From: Frigididesulfovibrio sp031551885
Lineage (GTDB): Bacteria; Desulfobacterota; Desulfovibrionia; Desulfovibrionales; Desulfovibrionaceae
Length of the DNA stretch: 64,000 nt
Direction of reading: 5' to 3'
NCBI GenBank assembly: GCA_031551885.1
Contig: JAVBMX010000024.1
Span: 19,515 to 83,514 of the forward strand
Made by a program: the position numbers and the translations under genes. Each line of letters begins with the position of its first letter. Within the stretch, counting starts at the first letter, position 1. Shown here one piece after another: positions 52,505 to 61,635 of the stretch. The notes beneath the pieces were generated by a model. It was not told the DNA's origin, made no database searches, and saw only the letters and a program-made list of their open reading frames with translations.

Positions 52505-52536
52505 ACTTTAGCCCTTCCCCCTAGGGGGAAAGTCAA
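52505..52536 (-). promoter_or_regulatory. MerR-type promoter and operator for the cut operon
   Basis: On the minus strand: -35 box TTGACT (52531-52536), a 20-base spacer, -10 box TAAAGT (52505-52510). The spacer contains the perfect 16-bp palindrome TTCCCCCTAGGGGGAA (52515-52530). An over-long spacer centred on a palindrome is the hallmark of promoters activated by MerR-family proteins through DNA distortion. The gene for such a protein lies divergently 400 bases away. The leader to the first shell gene is about 65 bases. Confidence 0.8.
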
Positions 52537-52930
52537 GTTCTTTTGCAAAAAAGTTTGCGAAAATATAACCTGCTGGTTTAATATGATTTATTGAAAAAAA
52601 TTGATCTTCTTTCGTCTGAGACCCCAGAGACCCGGCGAAAGGGTTCGGGGTGGCTTCGACGACACGATGAGCTTTTTTTTGATAGGCGTGACGGGGAGGT
52701 GAAAAAAGGAATCGTTCTTGCACAAGAGAATTTCAGGTCGAGCATGTGAGGCTCCGCCGTTTTATCCACGAGGCGAAACGCTTTCGTCCGAAGAAGCTCG
52801 ACCTTACTCCCAAGGGAAATGCCGTCCCTCACGAGCCCTGTCGGGTAGTCATGCGCGCGAAGGTTCGTCTTTATCTTCGCGTCGACGCGCGGTAGAATGC
52901 CCCGGGCATTCGGCCGCAAAGGAGAACTCC

Positions 52931-53782
52931 GTGAAAAGCAAGATGAAATATTCCATCGGCGACATGAGCCGAATCTGCAATATCTCCAAGAAGGCGCTCC
53001 GCTATTACGACGAGCTCGGGCTGATCACCTCCAAGCGCCAGGATTACAACAACTATCGCTATTACACGGAAGAATCGCTGCTGCTTGTTCCGGTCATCAA
53101 ATATTACAAGCAGATGGGCTTCACCCTTGATGAAATGCCCGCCTTCATCGAAGGCAGCGCCCCCGACGTGTATCGCAGTATCCGGAACTCTTTTTTGGCC
53201 AAAATCGCGGCCCTGGAAAAAGAACAGCGGGAGCTCCACAAAAAATTCATCTCGGTGAAAGACTGGCACGACCTGATCGTTGAAGCCGAAATGGTCATCG
53301 ACAACAATATCCGCGAAGTTTCCGTAAAGTACGTGGAGCCCTCGGAGCTGTTCTACCTGGAGCAGGACTTCGACGGCAACCTGAAGGCCGCAATCATCAA
53401 CATCGAGTTCACCAACCACGTTGAAGCGCGAAGCAATGAAATAACCGGCCCCGTCCTTCTGCATTTCGCGTCGTTCCGCGACAGGATGGCCGACAGGCCC
53501 CAGCGTGTCCAAATCATGCAAAAGCCCCTGAAACCCTGCGGAGATGAGGAAAAGGCCCGTTTCGGCGGCCGCATGATGGCGACCTGCTATCACATCGGGC
53601 CCCATGAATCGCTCGGCGCGACCTACGAGAAGCTGCTCTCGTGGATCGGGCGGCACGGCTATACCCCCGCCGACGATGCGTATGAGCGCTATGTGGCCGA
53701 CTACTGGACCACCCGGAACAGCGCCCAATTCGTCACGGAAGTGATGGTCGGCGTTTCGCGGGGCAAGGTGGACGCTCCCTAA
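52931..53782 (+). CDS. MerR-family transcriptional activator of the cut operon
   Basis: A 283-residue regulator. Residues 5-75 are a MerR winged helix-turn-helix (YSIGDMSRICNISKKALRYYDELGL, then YRYYTEESL). A coiled coil follows near residues 80-115, then a BmrR/TipA-like ligand-binding domain of about 150 residues (YLEQDFDGN near residue 140, YERYVADYW near 255). The GTG at 52931 has GGAG six bases upstream and is preferred to the ATG at 52943. Its divergent position and the MerR-type operator at 52515-52530 argue that it switches on the compartment genes, plausibly in response to choline or another quaternary amine; the ligand is inferred only. Confidence 0.88.
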   Translation: MKSKMKYSIGDMSRICNISKKALRYYDELGLITSKRQDYNNYRYYTEESLLLVPVIKYYKQMGFTLDEMPAFIEGSAPDVYRSIRNSFLAKIAALEKEQRELHKKFISVKDWHDLIVEAEMVIDNNIREVSVKYVEPSELFYLEQDFDGNLKAAIINIEFTNHVEARSNEITGPVLLHFASFRDRMADRPQRVQIMQKPLKPCGDEEKARFGGRMMATCYHIGPHESLGATYEKLLSWIGRHGYTPADDAYERYVADYWTTRNSAQFVTEVMVGVSRGKVDAP

Positions 53783-54107
53783 GTTCCCCCCTTCCCTTCT
53801 TCCGGCCGGCGCGGCGCGCGAGAGAAGCGACTTCTGTCGCATTTTCGGCGCGCGCACGCGACACAGATGTCGTATACATGCGCAGCGGGAGAAAACCGAA
53901 CTCCCCCCATACGGGAATACATGTTCTTTTTATCACAATCGGCATGGAACTTGCTGTTGTTTCATGCCAATCGCGTTTTCGGGCCGCCGGGGGGACATTG
54001 GCTCCTTTCCGATGCCGCCGGGCTCGACCGCGGGGCCTTCGACGGGTATAGCCCTTTTTACGGCGTGCCGTTTCAGCGCGCCGACATTCTTTGAGTCCGG
54101 AGCATTC
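53783..54107. promoter_or_regulatory. gap before the DMT transporter with two GTCGC-type inverted repeats
   Basis: No gene is supported. Two short dyads stand close together: GCGACTTCTGTCGC at 53827-53840 and CGACACAGATGTCG at 53858-53871. They share the half-site GCGAC/GTCGC and may be operators of an unidentified regulator or parts of a terminator for the MerR gene. A weak ribosome site GGAG lies at 54099-54102. Confidence 0.4.
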
Positions 54108-55136
54108 ATGGCGCGCTTTCACCTCGCGGGTTCCGCCCCCTCGCCTTACAAGATCATGCGGACTCAAGCCCTCAAGGGCGTTTTTCTGTCTTTGGCCGCC
54201 GGGATGATTTTCAGCGCCGACGGTCTGTTGATCAAACAAACAGAGGCATACGCCCCTTTCAACCTCCCGGCGGCCGCCCTTTTGGCCGGACTGCTCTGCG
54301 CCGGAGTGCACGATTTTTCCGCCGCCGTCGTCACCACGGTCCTCAATTACCGCAGCGGCCTTTTGCCCGAAGTTTGGCGCAGCCTGCGCAGCAAGCCAGG
54401 GCGCGCGGTGATCGGCGGGGCCCTGTTCGGGTCCATCCTCGGCATGGGCGGCTATATCGCAGCCCTGCGCCTGGCCGGGCCGGCCTACGTGCTGCCCATC
54501 ACCACCCTGTACCCGGCCGTGGCTTCCGTCTTGGCCGTGCGCATTTTGAAGGAACGAATTCGCCCCCTGGCCTGGGTGGGCTTGGCCCTGTGTATTGTCG
54601 GGGCCGTCGTCGTGGGCTGGGACCCGCCCGCCGCCCAAACGGGCGACCTGTTTTACCTGGGGCTGGGTTGCGCCGCTCTGGCCGCCGTCGGCTGGGGAGC
54701 GGAAGGCGTGCTTGCGACCTACGGCATGGACTTCATCGAGCCGCCCGCCGCCCTGAACATCTATTATTTGGTCTCGTCCGTGCTCTACCTGATCATTTTC
54801 ATCCCCGCCGTCTGTCTGCTCCTTCCGGCCGAACAGGCCGGACTTGGCCTGCTGACGGAGTTCGCCACAAGCAAAGGGCTTGGCTTTATCGTCCTGGCCG
54901 GAGCTCTTGGGGGCCTTGCCTATCGCTGTTGGTATATCTCCATGACCCTGACCGGCGTCAGCCGGGCCATGGCCTTGAACATCACCTATGCCCTTTGGGG
55001 TATCCTGCTCTCCGCCCTGTTCACGGACGTGGAAATAACCCAAACCCTGGTTATGGGCGCCGTGACGATCTTCGCGGGCATGTTCCTGGTCATCGGCAAC
55101 CCCAAAGACATGTTCACCCTGCGTCAGGGAGATTGA
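54108..55136 (+). CDS. EamA/DMT-superfamily membrane transporter
   Basis: A 342-residue inner-membrane protein with about ten hydrophobic helices and two EamA-type halves (first from LAAGMIFSADGLLI near residue 28, second from LGLGCAALAAVGWGAEG near residue 183). The start MARFHLAG at 54108 follows GGAG; an internal ATG at 54153 (MRTQALKG) is also possible. Neighbouring choline genes suggest export or import of an amine or a metabolite, but DMT substrates cannot be read from sequence. Small multidrug-type exporters of the same superfamily occur in other choline loci. Confidence 0.85.
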   Translation: MARFHLAGSAPSPYKIMRTQALKGVFLSLAAGMIFSADGLLIKQTEAYAPFNLPAAALLAGLLCAGVHDFSAAVVTTVLNYRSGLLPEVWRSLRSKPGRAVIGGALFGSILGMGGYIAALRLAGPAYVLPITTLYPAVASVLAVRILKERIRPLAWVGLALCIVGAVVVGWDPPAAQTGDLFYLGLGCAALAAVGWGAEGVLATYGMDFIEPPAALNIYYLVSSVLYLIIFIPAVCLLLPAEQAGLGLLTEFATSKGLGFIVLAGALGGLAYRCWYISMTLTGVSRAMALNITYALWGILLSALFTDVEITQTLVMGAVTIFAGMFLVIGNPKDMFTLRQGD

Positions 55137-55139
55137 GCC

Positions 55140-55403
55140 ATGCCAAGCCCCGCCAAGCCCCCTTTCCGACTGGCCCTGGCCGCCCTGTTCCTGGACGGCA
55201 TCGCCCGCACGGCCGAAGAAGCGCTCGCCCTGCTCACTCCCGCGTACGGCAAGGAAAAACTCTGCCGCCTGACCGCTGTGGAAAAACGACTGTATACGCT
55301 GAAGGCCGTGGGTATCGTCCAGTCCGTGGAAGAGCCGGAAGGCTCCCCCCAGCGCTGGACCTTGACCCGCACCGGCCGCGAACGGGTGTTGAAGGCGTTG
55401 TAG
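55140..55403 (+). CDS. small winged-helix-like protein, unknown function
   Basis: An 87-residue protein beginning three bases after the DMT stop codon. The sequence (TAVEKRLYTLKAVGIVQSVEE, then WTLTRTGRERVLKAL) looks like a small winged helix, with a turn between two beta strands near residues 56-74. I do not recognise the family. It could be a DNA-binding partner of the transporter gene or a structural remnant. The tight spacing suggests co-translation. Confidence 0.6.
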   Translation: MPSPAKPPFRLALAALFLDGIARTAEEALALLTPAYGKEKLCRLTAVEKRLYTLKAVGIVQSVEEPEGSPQRWTLTRTGRERVLKAL

Positions 55404-55427
55404 GCCGGCGGAAATGGGCAGAGAGGC

Positions 55428-55565
55428 TCCGTGCCCTTTTTCCGGTTGTGCAACCGGAGCCGACCCTTCAAAAGACCCTGTGCCTTGTTTTCGGTCCTGC
55501 AACCGGAGCCTCTTTTTCTTTCAATTTTACCTTGTCCGCTCCGCTTGGGCAGGGTGGCCGTCTCG
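55428..55565 (+). repeat. left arm of a ~140-base inverted repeat
   Basis: Matches the reverse complement of 56632-56768 with many substitutions. The longest shared run includes the 20-mer TTGTCCGCTCCGCTTGGGCA. The arm itself contains two tandem, diverged units of about 55 bases, each ending in a variant of TGCAACCGGAGCC. It lies just after the small winged-helix-like gene. Confidence 0.7.
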
Positions 55566-56631
55566 TGCCGGCCCCCCTGCACCCCCCACACGCCAAGGGG
55601 CTCCGCCCCTGGACCCCATTTAGGCTCAGCATGGCCGTGGACATGGGCCTCTCCCTGCGGAGCTCTCCCCTCCCTTTGGTCGGGGAGGATCTCCTTCGGG
55701 GCTTCAGGAGCCTCCTCGACGGCTGCGCCGTCTGCGGGGTCTCCCTTCGCGCCATGCCACGGCCGGCAAAGCTTTTGCCAAAATATCCGCATGCTTTGCC
55801 GTGCCACATACACTTAGTCCAGAGGGAGCCGAAATATAGCGGGACGAACCGTGTAGCTCCCGCAAAGTTTTCTAGAGCGCCCCTCAGGCGACCAGTGCCT
55901 TATCTGTTGTTCCACAATGGCCGAAAAAACTTAGGCGATGTTGGCGACCCCGCCTGGAACCGTACATTTCACCTCCCAGGTGATCGAAGAGCCCTTCACA
56001 ACATAATACCGCCAGATTTCATCCATCCCTTCTTGATGACTGCCCCCAACCATAGTGACGCCCTCAGTAAATGCATTTTTCCGGGTGCGTCGCTACTCCA
56101 AGCACAGTAAAGGGCGACCGCCCAACAGCTCCGTCCGCGCGAGAGAGTTTTGCGGGCCTTTGGACGGAATGCGGAGGAAAAATCCCACGACAAAGGTCAA
56201 CTCTTGTTCCTCCGCGTTCCGTCTCAGGCCAAGAAGCCGAGCATAAAGGCATTTCGGCCCTCGCGGCGTACTGCGTTCCCGTTTCGCGCCTGTCGAGAGC
56301 GAGGAGCCCCGGCAATCGCGAGAGCGTGAATGGAGCAGCGGAGGGCGGCGGCAGGCAGGAAAAAAGAGAGGGAAAGGGAATCGCCGCCCGAAGTCTCTCC
56401 CAAGATCGGAAGCGTGTGCCGGCATCTTTATGGAGTCCAGATGCCGCCCGCAATGCCGTACTAATACCATGCGTATATCGCGGGCGTAATGAAAAGATTC
56501 CTTTGGCGGCCCTGTTTGAGCCTCTGGCGTGCGGGGGTGCAGGGGGGTTGCGGCCCGGCCGGATACAAAGATGCACGTAGCTCATAGTCTGCCGACAGAA
56601 GAGTACACCTTATGCACCTCTGTTTCCGAGA

Positions 56632-56768
56632 CACCCCCTTGCCCAAGCGGAGCGGACAACATGAAATTGAAAAAAAAAGAAGCTGCGGTCGCAGGACCGA
56701 GAACAAGGCACGGGGCCTTTTCCGAAAAATTTCCTTGCTTGCAGGACCGAAAAAAGGGCGCGAGGCAT
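56632..56768 (-). repeat. right arm of the ~140-base inverted repeat
   Basis: Reverse-complement partner of 55428-55565, with the same tandem sub-structure (two copies of CGGTCCTGC-type units on the minus strand). Together the arms bound about 1.07 kb. No target-site duplication is evident by eye. Confidence 0.7.
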
Positions 56769-56961
56769 TTCTCCCCCAAGCCGCCCTTCCGCGCAAAGTC
56801 TCCCCCAAAATCGCCTCGGCAACAAGACGTTCCGCAACTTCCCGCAACACCCTTTCCCATAAAAACAACCACAAAGCGGCCCTAAAAAAACACGGGGGCG
56901 GAGGGGAATCCCCTCCGCCCATACCGCGTCCCCCGCAGGGGCCGCACACGCACACACGCTT

Positions 56962-57534
56962 TTAGGCGCAGTCGTGCTTGTCCCAGGGTTCGCGGTTGTC
57001 GCGCGCCAAGGCGCCTTCCATCCGAACGAGGGCTTCTTTGAGTTTGCCCAACTCTTCCATTTTCATGTTGGGCGTCTTCAGAGCTTGGTAAAGGATCGCG
57101 CCGGTGCACTCGGCGGTGATGGGGAAGTCGGCGATATAGGCCAAGGTGGGCAGGATGTCGCGAGCGTTCGCGGCGCGGGCCACTTCGCCGACTTTCGCGT
57201 CGATGCCCATGCCGTACAGCACGGCGGCGCTCTTGGTCACCACGGCCACGACGGTGCGACGATCCGCGCCGTCCAGCACGGCGGCCACGGCGGCATCCAG
57301 ATCGGAGGAACCGGTGGAGCCGAGGTCGACGACCATCAGGGCCGTGCCCTTTTCCACTTCGGCAGCCACACCGGCCGGAGCGACGGAAACCGCGCCTTCG
57401 GCGGCCTCAAGGGCGTTGCCGGCGGTGAAGTTTTTCAGAACCGCGCCTTTTTTCAGCAGTTTGCCCAGACCTTCGCCGGAGCCGGAAAGATCGGCCGCCG
57501 GGGCCAGAACGATGATCGCTTTTTTTTCAGCCAT
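56962..57534 (-). CDS. small protein resembling the C-terminus of the neighbouring phosphodiesterase
   Basis: A 190-residue soluble protein. Residues 1-110 look like an alpha/beta domain without recognisable catalytic residues (ALMVVDLGSTGSSDLDAAVA, then VVAVVTKSAAVLYGMG). Residues 135-160 (ARDILPTLAYIADFPIT, then GAILYQALKTPN) closely follow the end of the adjacent enzyme at 57663 (ADIVPTLCYATGNPIP, then GAVMYQILEDPN). The metal ligands and nucleophile of the alkaline-phosphatase fold are absent, so it is likely a pseudoenzyme or partner subunit. It is the second gene of a two-gene unit. Confidence 0.72.
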   Translation of the reverse strand: MAEKKAIIVLAPAADLSGSGEGLGKLLKKGAVLKNFTAGNALEAAEGAVSVAPAGVAAEVEKGTALMVVDLGSTGSSDLDAAVAAVLDGADRRTVVAVVTKSAAVLYGMGIDAKVGEVARAANARDILPTLAYIADFPITAECTGAILYQALKTPNMKMEELGKLKEALVRMEGALARDNREPWDKHDCA

Positions 57535-57662
57535 GTCGTGTTCCTTTTTGCCGCGGCGACCGGGGTTGCCGGCCGCCGCCTCGCGCCGCGAGGGCGCGTT
57601 TTCTGATGGTTCAAGAAAGCCGTATTTGCTATCTAATAACGGACCTGTTCGCCGGCAAGAGC

Positions 57663-59549
57663 CTACTTGACCAGGTTGGGGTCCTCGAGAATCTGATACA
57701 TGACCGCGCCTTCGGCGTCGTCCGGAATGGGGTTGCCCGTGGCGTAGCAGAGGGTCGGCACGATGTCGGCCAGCCAGCGCGGACGCGTGTAGGTGAAGCC
57801 CTTTTTCACGTTCGGGCCGCGGAACAGCAGGATGTTTTTCAGGCTGCCGCAGCCGGATTCGCCGGTGGGAAAGCCGTAGCCGTGCTCGGCCATGTATTCG
57901 GGCTTCAGCGCGTAAACCACGTCGCCGGCCTGGGCGCCGCCCATGCCGAAGACCTGGGCGTCTTCTTTGCGCACGGCCAAGAGCACCGGGCGCTCACCCG
58001 TCTCGGGGTGCTTGTAGTCCAGCAGGGCGTCGATGATCTGGTCGCGGACCTTCTCATAGTCGGCGGCTTCCACGATGCCGTTCGGGTACTTGTCCTTCAG
58101 GTTCACGTACACGAACATATAGCGCTGGGGAATGGCCACGGACTTGGAGGGTTCCAGCACGTAGTTGAAGCCTTCGGACTCTTCGTAGATTTCCCAGTAA
58201 TTCTCGCTCTTCTTGGGCTCGTAGTGGCACAGACCCTTGGCCTTGAGGGCCTCGGCCGTGTTCAGGATCGGGCCGATGGGCGTGGCGCCGTGGTCGGAGC
58301 ACAGGCAGACCAGGGTTTCGTCGCCGAAAATCTCCATCATTTTGCCGAGCATGCGGTCTTCGATCTGGTAGATCTTGCGCTCCATGTCGAAGGCCTTTTT
58401 GCGGACGTTCTCATCTTTGCTGTCCATCTCACCCAGCCAGCCGTGGTAGAACCAGTCGATGGGGTGGGAATGCATGTAGAAGAGATCCCAGTCCGGATTG
58501 GCCTTGAGCAGGCTGGTGGCCACGTTGATCAGCCAGTCGGAGTGGTACTGGGCCACTTCAACCACGGTGTCCATGTCGAGCACGCCGTGGATGAAGCCCA
58601 CCAGGCCGATGTCGTTGCAGATCACGTCGTTGGAGAAATCGATGTCCTTGGCGGCTTCCGGCGGCCAGACAAAGCCGGTGTGGCCGGAGATGCCGGTGAC
58701 GTACAGCTTGAAGTCTTCGGCGTCGTCGGAAAGGTTCATCAGCTTGCAGCGGAAGGTGCCTTTTTCCATCCGGCCGTCTTCTTTCACCTTGAACAGGTGC
58801 TGGACCGGGCCGCTCCACTCGCCGTTCTTGATGGTAAAGAAAGCCTTGGAGTAATCTTTTTCCGGGCACAGGGCGAAGGAATCAAAGCCGTCGTCGCCGC
58901 TTTCCCAACACAGACCGTGCCACACTTGGTTTTCCACCGGGCTCATGGACTCCTTGAAGACCATTTCCACAGTGAATTCCAAGGGTTCGTCACACTCGGG
59001 CAGGTTCTGCCAGCCTTTGGCGTTGTCGAAGCGGGCCTGGACGCCCAGCGGGAAAAAGTCGGAGGAAATGACGCTTTCGGAGGCCAGGAATTCGCGGTGG
59101 GCATTGCCTTCTTCCATCCAGCGGGTTTCCGCCGGAGAGATGCCCTCGCCCATGACCATGACGCCGTTCTTCATCTTGCTCGGCCAAGCCATGGGGTAGT
59201 TGACCACAACGCTCTTTTTGCCTTCCTTGTCCCAACGGTCCCAGATGGTCTGGGCGGTGAGGATTTCGGAGCCGAAGGCCTGCACGGTGTTCTTGTGCTC
59301 CAGGCTGCGGCCTTCAACGTAGTAATAGTAGTCTTCCACGCCGTGGGTGCGCGGGTAGGCGCCGGTGCAGATGGTGGCCCAGGAGGGCGGGGTGACCGTG
59401 GGCAGGTTGTAGCCTTCGGTCATATAGCTGCCGGATTCTTTGAATTTCTTGAAATTCGGAAGGACGCCCTCGTCGATCAGGGCCTCCAGTCTTTTAGGGA
59501 TGGCGCAGTCAAACCCGAGAAGGGCGGCGCGTTTGGCCTTGGTGCTCAT
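57663..59549 (-). CDS. alkaline-phosphatase-superfamily phosphodiesterase
   Basis: A 628-residue cytoplasmic protein, with no signal peptide. The nucleophile motif NLPTVTPPSWATICTGAYPR has Thr53 as the likely nucleophile, preceded by the first metal Asp in LGFDCAIP (residue 14). Further metal ligands are in YMHSHPIDWFYHG in mid-protein and in CSDHGATPIG. This set matches type I phosphodiesterase/nucleotide pyrophosphatase-like members of the superfamily. Given the BCCT carriers and cut locus nearby, hydrolysis of a choline phosphodiester such as glycerophosphocholine is an attractive guess, but sulfonate or nucleotide substrates are not excluded. Confidence 0.85.
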   Translation of the reverse strand: MSTKAKRAALLGFDCAIPKRLEALIDEGVLPNFKKFKESGSYMTEGYNLPTVTPPSWATICTGAYPRTHGVEDYYYYVEGRSLEHKNTVQAFGSEILTAQTIWDRWDKEGKKSVVVNYPMAWPSKMKNGVMVMGEGISPAETRWMEEGNAHREFLASESVISSDFFPLGVQARFDNAKGWQNLPECDEPLEFTVEMVFKESMSPVENQVWHGLCWESGDDGFDSFALCPEKDYSKAFFTIKNGEWSGPVQHLFKVKEDGRMEKGTFRCKLMNLSDDAEDFKLYVTGISGHTGFVWPPEAAKDIDFSNDVICNDIGLVGFIHGVLDMDTVVEVAQYHSDWLINVATSLLKANPDWDLFYMHSHPIDWFYHGWLGEMDSKDENVRKKAFDMERKIYQIEDRMLGKMMEIFGDETLVCLCSDHGATPIGPILNTAEALKAKGLCHYEPKKSENYWEIYEESEGFNYVLEPSKSVAIPQRYMFVYVNLKDKYPNGIVEAADYEKVRDQIIDALLDYKHPETGERPVLLAVRKEDAQVFGMGGAQAGDVVYALKPEYMAEHGYGFPTGESGCGSLKNILLFRGPNVKKGFTYTRPRWLADIVPTLCYATGNPIPDDAEGAVMYQILEDPNLVK

Positions 59550-60021
59550 AAAATGATTCTCCTAAGGGTATGTGCCGATGCGTTAAATGACTCCAGCACA
59601 GACATACTTTCAAGAAACGGGCCATTGTGATTTTTTGCTCATAGGCGCGGATTCCCTCACTCCCAGTGATTCCCACCTCTGCCGAAAAGGCGACATATTT
59701 GACGCAAATCGACACCAAAACCCTAAAATATAGGTATATCACTATTATAAATGACGATATATTTGTCGCTATTTACGATCATCCTGGCGCAGACGAAGGC
59801 GACCTTTTCCGAAGGGTCTTAGACCTCGGAACATGGTGAAAAAAAAGATATTTTTTCGGCCTCTTGCGCCTGGTGGTACAATTGGTGCATGTGTTCCGCG
59901 CCGATGTTCACCGGCCGCGCCTCCAGCAGCGACGGCCTTCAGGAGAATACCCGTTGCGCCCACTCGGACGCGGTGCGGTACACCAGAGTCACTCACAGCC
60001 TTTGAAGGAGCTCCTGCTTTT
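59550..60021. promoter_or_regulatory. divergent control region between the phosphodiesterase and BCCT genes
   Basis: No gene. The region is AT-rich near 59690-59780 and holds related motifs GGCGACATATTTGACGC (59689-59705) and TGACGATATATTTGTCGC (59752-59769). Their GCGACA half-sites also resemble the dyads at 53.83 kb. A regulator shared by the two divergent units is possible. For the BCCT gene, GAAGGAG lies at 60004-60010, 11 bases before the ATG. Confidence 0.45.
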
Positions 60022-61617
60022 ATGGTTCAAAAATCTTCCTTGGAATTGGAAAAGGACCTTCGCCCCATTTGGGAAGTGGTGGTTCCCGCCGCCCTCGTCA
60101 TCGCGGTTCTCTGCGTGGTCATCTACATGTACCCCGCCCGGAGCCAGGAACTGCTCGGCGCCACCTTCGCCTTCATTTCCAGCAACCTGGGCTCGGGTTA
60201 CCTGTGGTTTAACCTTTTCCTTACCGGGCTTGCCCTGTTTTTCGTCTTCAGTCGCTACGGCAATGTGAAATTCGGGGCCAAAGACGAAGCTCCGGCTTTC
60301 AGCGACGGCAAATGGATCTCGATGATGTTCTGCGCGGGCGTTGCCGGCGCGGTCATGTTCTGGTCCATCGCGGAACCTCTGTACAACCTGAACAGCCCGC
60401 CCATGAACGCCGCCCCGCTGTCGTTGGACGCCTTCCGCTACGCGACCTCTTATGTACTCTTTCACTGGGGAGCCTTCACCTGGGTGTGGTATGTGATCTG
60501 CGCGCTGCCCATTTGCTACATGTACTATAAGCGCGGCAACCCCGCTCTTCGCCTCTCCGCCGCCTGCAAAGAGGGCCTCGGCAAGTGCGCCGACGGTCCC
60601 GTGGGCACCGTCATCGACATCTTTTTCTGCATCGGCCTCATCGCCAGCAACACGGCGGTGATGGGCATCTCCATTCCCATTGTGGCCAACGCCCTCGGCT
60701 TCGTGTTCGGCATTGAGCCGACCATCAACGTGCAGCTCATCTGCCTGGTGGTCGGTTCGCTGATCTTCACCGTCAGCGTGGCCCTCGGCCTCGAGAAAGG
60801 CGCCTCGCGCCTGGCCGCCCTCAACGTGATCATCGCCTTGGGCGTCATCGTGTATGCGTTGGTCGTCGGCCCCACCCGGTTCATTTTCGACAACTTCACC
60901 AATGCCGTTGGGACCATGATGAGTAACTACTTCAGCATGTCCCTCGCCACCGATCCCCATGACCTTTCGGAAGGCGCGCGCCACTTCCCCCAGAACTGGA
61001 CCATCTTCTACTCCCTGTGGATGGCCAGCTACGGCCCGTTCATGGGTCTGTTCATCGCCCGCATTTCCAAAGGCCGCACCATCCGGCAGATCGTAGGCCT
61101 GGGCGTGGTCAGCGGCATTGTGGGCAGCTGGCTCATTCACTCGGTGTTCGGCGGCTTCACCCTCAACCTGCAGCTCACCGGCGTGTTCGATGCGGCCGGC
61201 CACTTGGCCGCCGGCAAGAACCCCACCCAGACGGTGGTTATGGTGCTGAGCCACCTGCCCATGCCCCAGATTGTGCTGCTGGCTTACTGCGCCTTCTCCA
61301 CGATCTTCCTGGCCACCAGCTTGGACGCCAGCGCCTCTTCCCTGGCGGCGGCCTGCACCCGGCGTTTGGGCGCGGACGGCGCGCCGTCCATGCCCCACCG
61401 CTTTTTCTGGGCCCTGTTGACGGCTCTGTTGCCCGCCGTGCTGCTGTACCTTGAGAGCATTGAGCCCATGAAGACCTTCGGCAACGTCTCCGGGGCCTGC
61501 ATGATCCTGGTGATCATCCCGCTGCTGCTCTCGCTGTATAAGATGCTGCGGACGGAAGATCCCGTCGCTCTGAAGTACCAGGAGTTGAAAGACTCGGCGG
61601 AGTTCATGAAACGCTGA
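60022..61617 (+). CDS. BCCT-family transporter, copy 1
   Basis: A 531-residue inner-membrane carrier of the betaine/choline/carnitine family with about 12 hydrophobic helices. Family motifs are GVAGAVMFWSIAEPLYN near residue 107 and the signature around WTIFYSLWMASYGPFMGLFIARISKGRT near residue 325 (written here only as its ends: WTIFYSLW and FIARISKGRT). In classical choline and betaine carriers this signature has more tryptophans (YWAWWxSWxPF); here several are replaced. Choline uptake for CutC is the simplest role. Its 3' end faces the second BCCT gene. Confidence 0.92.
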   Translation: MVQKSSLELEKDLRPIWEVVVPAALVIAVLCVVIYMYPARSQELLGATFAFISSNLGSGYLWFNLFLTGLALFFVFSRYGNVKFGAKDEAPAFSDGKWISMMFCAGVAGAVMFWSIAEPLYNLNSPPMNAAPLSLDAFRYATSYVLFHWGAFTWVWYVICALPICYMYYKRGNPALRLSAACKEGLGKCADGPVGTVIDIFFCIGLIASNTAVMGISIPIVANALGFVFGIEPTINVQLICLVVGSLIFTVSVALGLEKGASRLAALNVIIALGVIVYALVVGPTRFIFDNFTNAVGTMMSNYFSMSLATDPHDLSEGARHFPQNWTIFYSLWMASYGPFMGLFIARISKGRTIRQIVGLGVVSGIVGSWLIHSVFGGFTLNLQLTGVFDAAGHLAAGKNPTQTVVMVLSHLPMPQIVLLAYCAFSTIFLATSLDASASSLAAACTRRLGADGAPSMPHRFFWALLTALLPAVLLYLESIEPMKTFGNVSGACMILVIIPLLLSLYKMLRTEDPVALKYQELKDSAEFMKR

Positions 61618-61635
61618 GCACCCCGCTTTGCAACG

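Larger units (their letters stand above)
55404..56961. other. 1.5-kb gene-free stretch
   Basis: No reading frame on either strand looks protein-coding; those present are low-complexity and Arg/Pro-rich. Features that can be seen are the two arms of a diverged inverted repeat (55428-55565 and 56632-56768), a GC-hairpin repeat at 55573-55620, and a relatively AT-rich middle (55840-56110). It may be the remains of a mobile element or of a removed gene. No transposase fragments were recognised. Confidence 0.55.

Noticed and set aside
52432..52548. N-terminal extension of the first tandem shell protein
   Set aside because: It would start upstream of the -10 box and lacks a ribosome site; GGAGAG supports 52431.
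53867..54094. A 75-residue gene before the DMT transporter
   Set aside because: No ribosome site, poor codon pattern, and it overlaps the proposed dyads and upstream leader.
56071..56580. A 169-residue plus-strand gene and its mirror on the minus strand
   Set aside because: Both are Arg/Gly/Pro-rich with no conserved-looking blocks; typical of GC-rich non-coding DNA.
55404..56961. Insertion sequence bounded by inverted repeats
   Set aside because: No transposase-like reading frame or remnant and no target duplication was found; kept only as an inverted-repeat observation.
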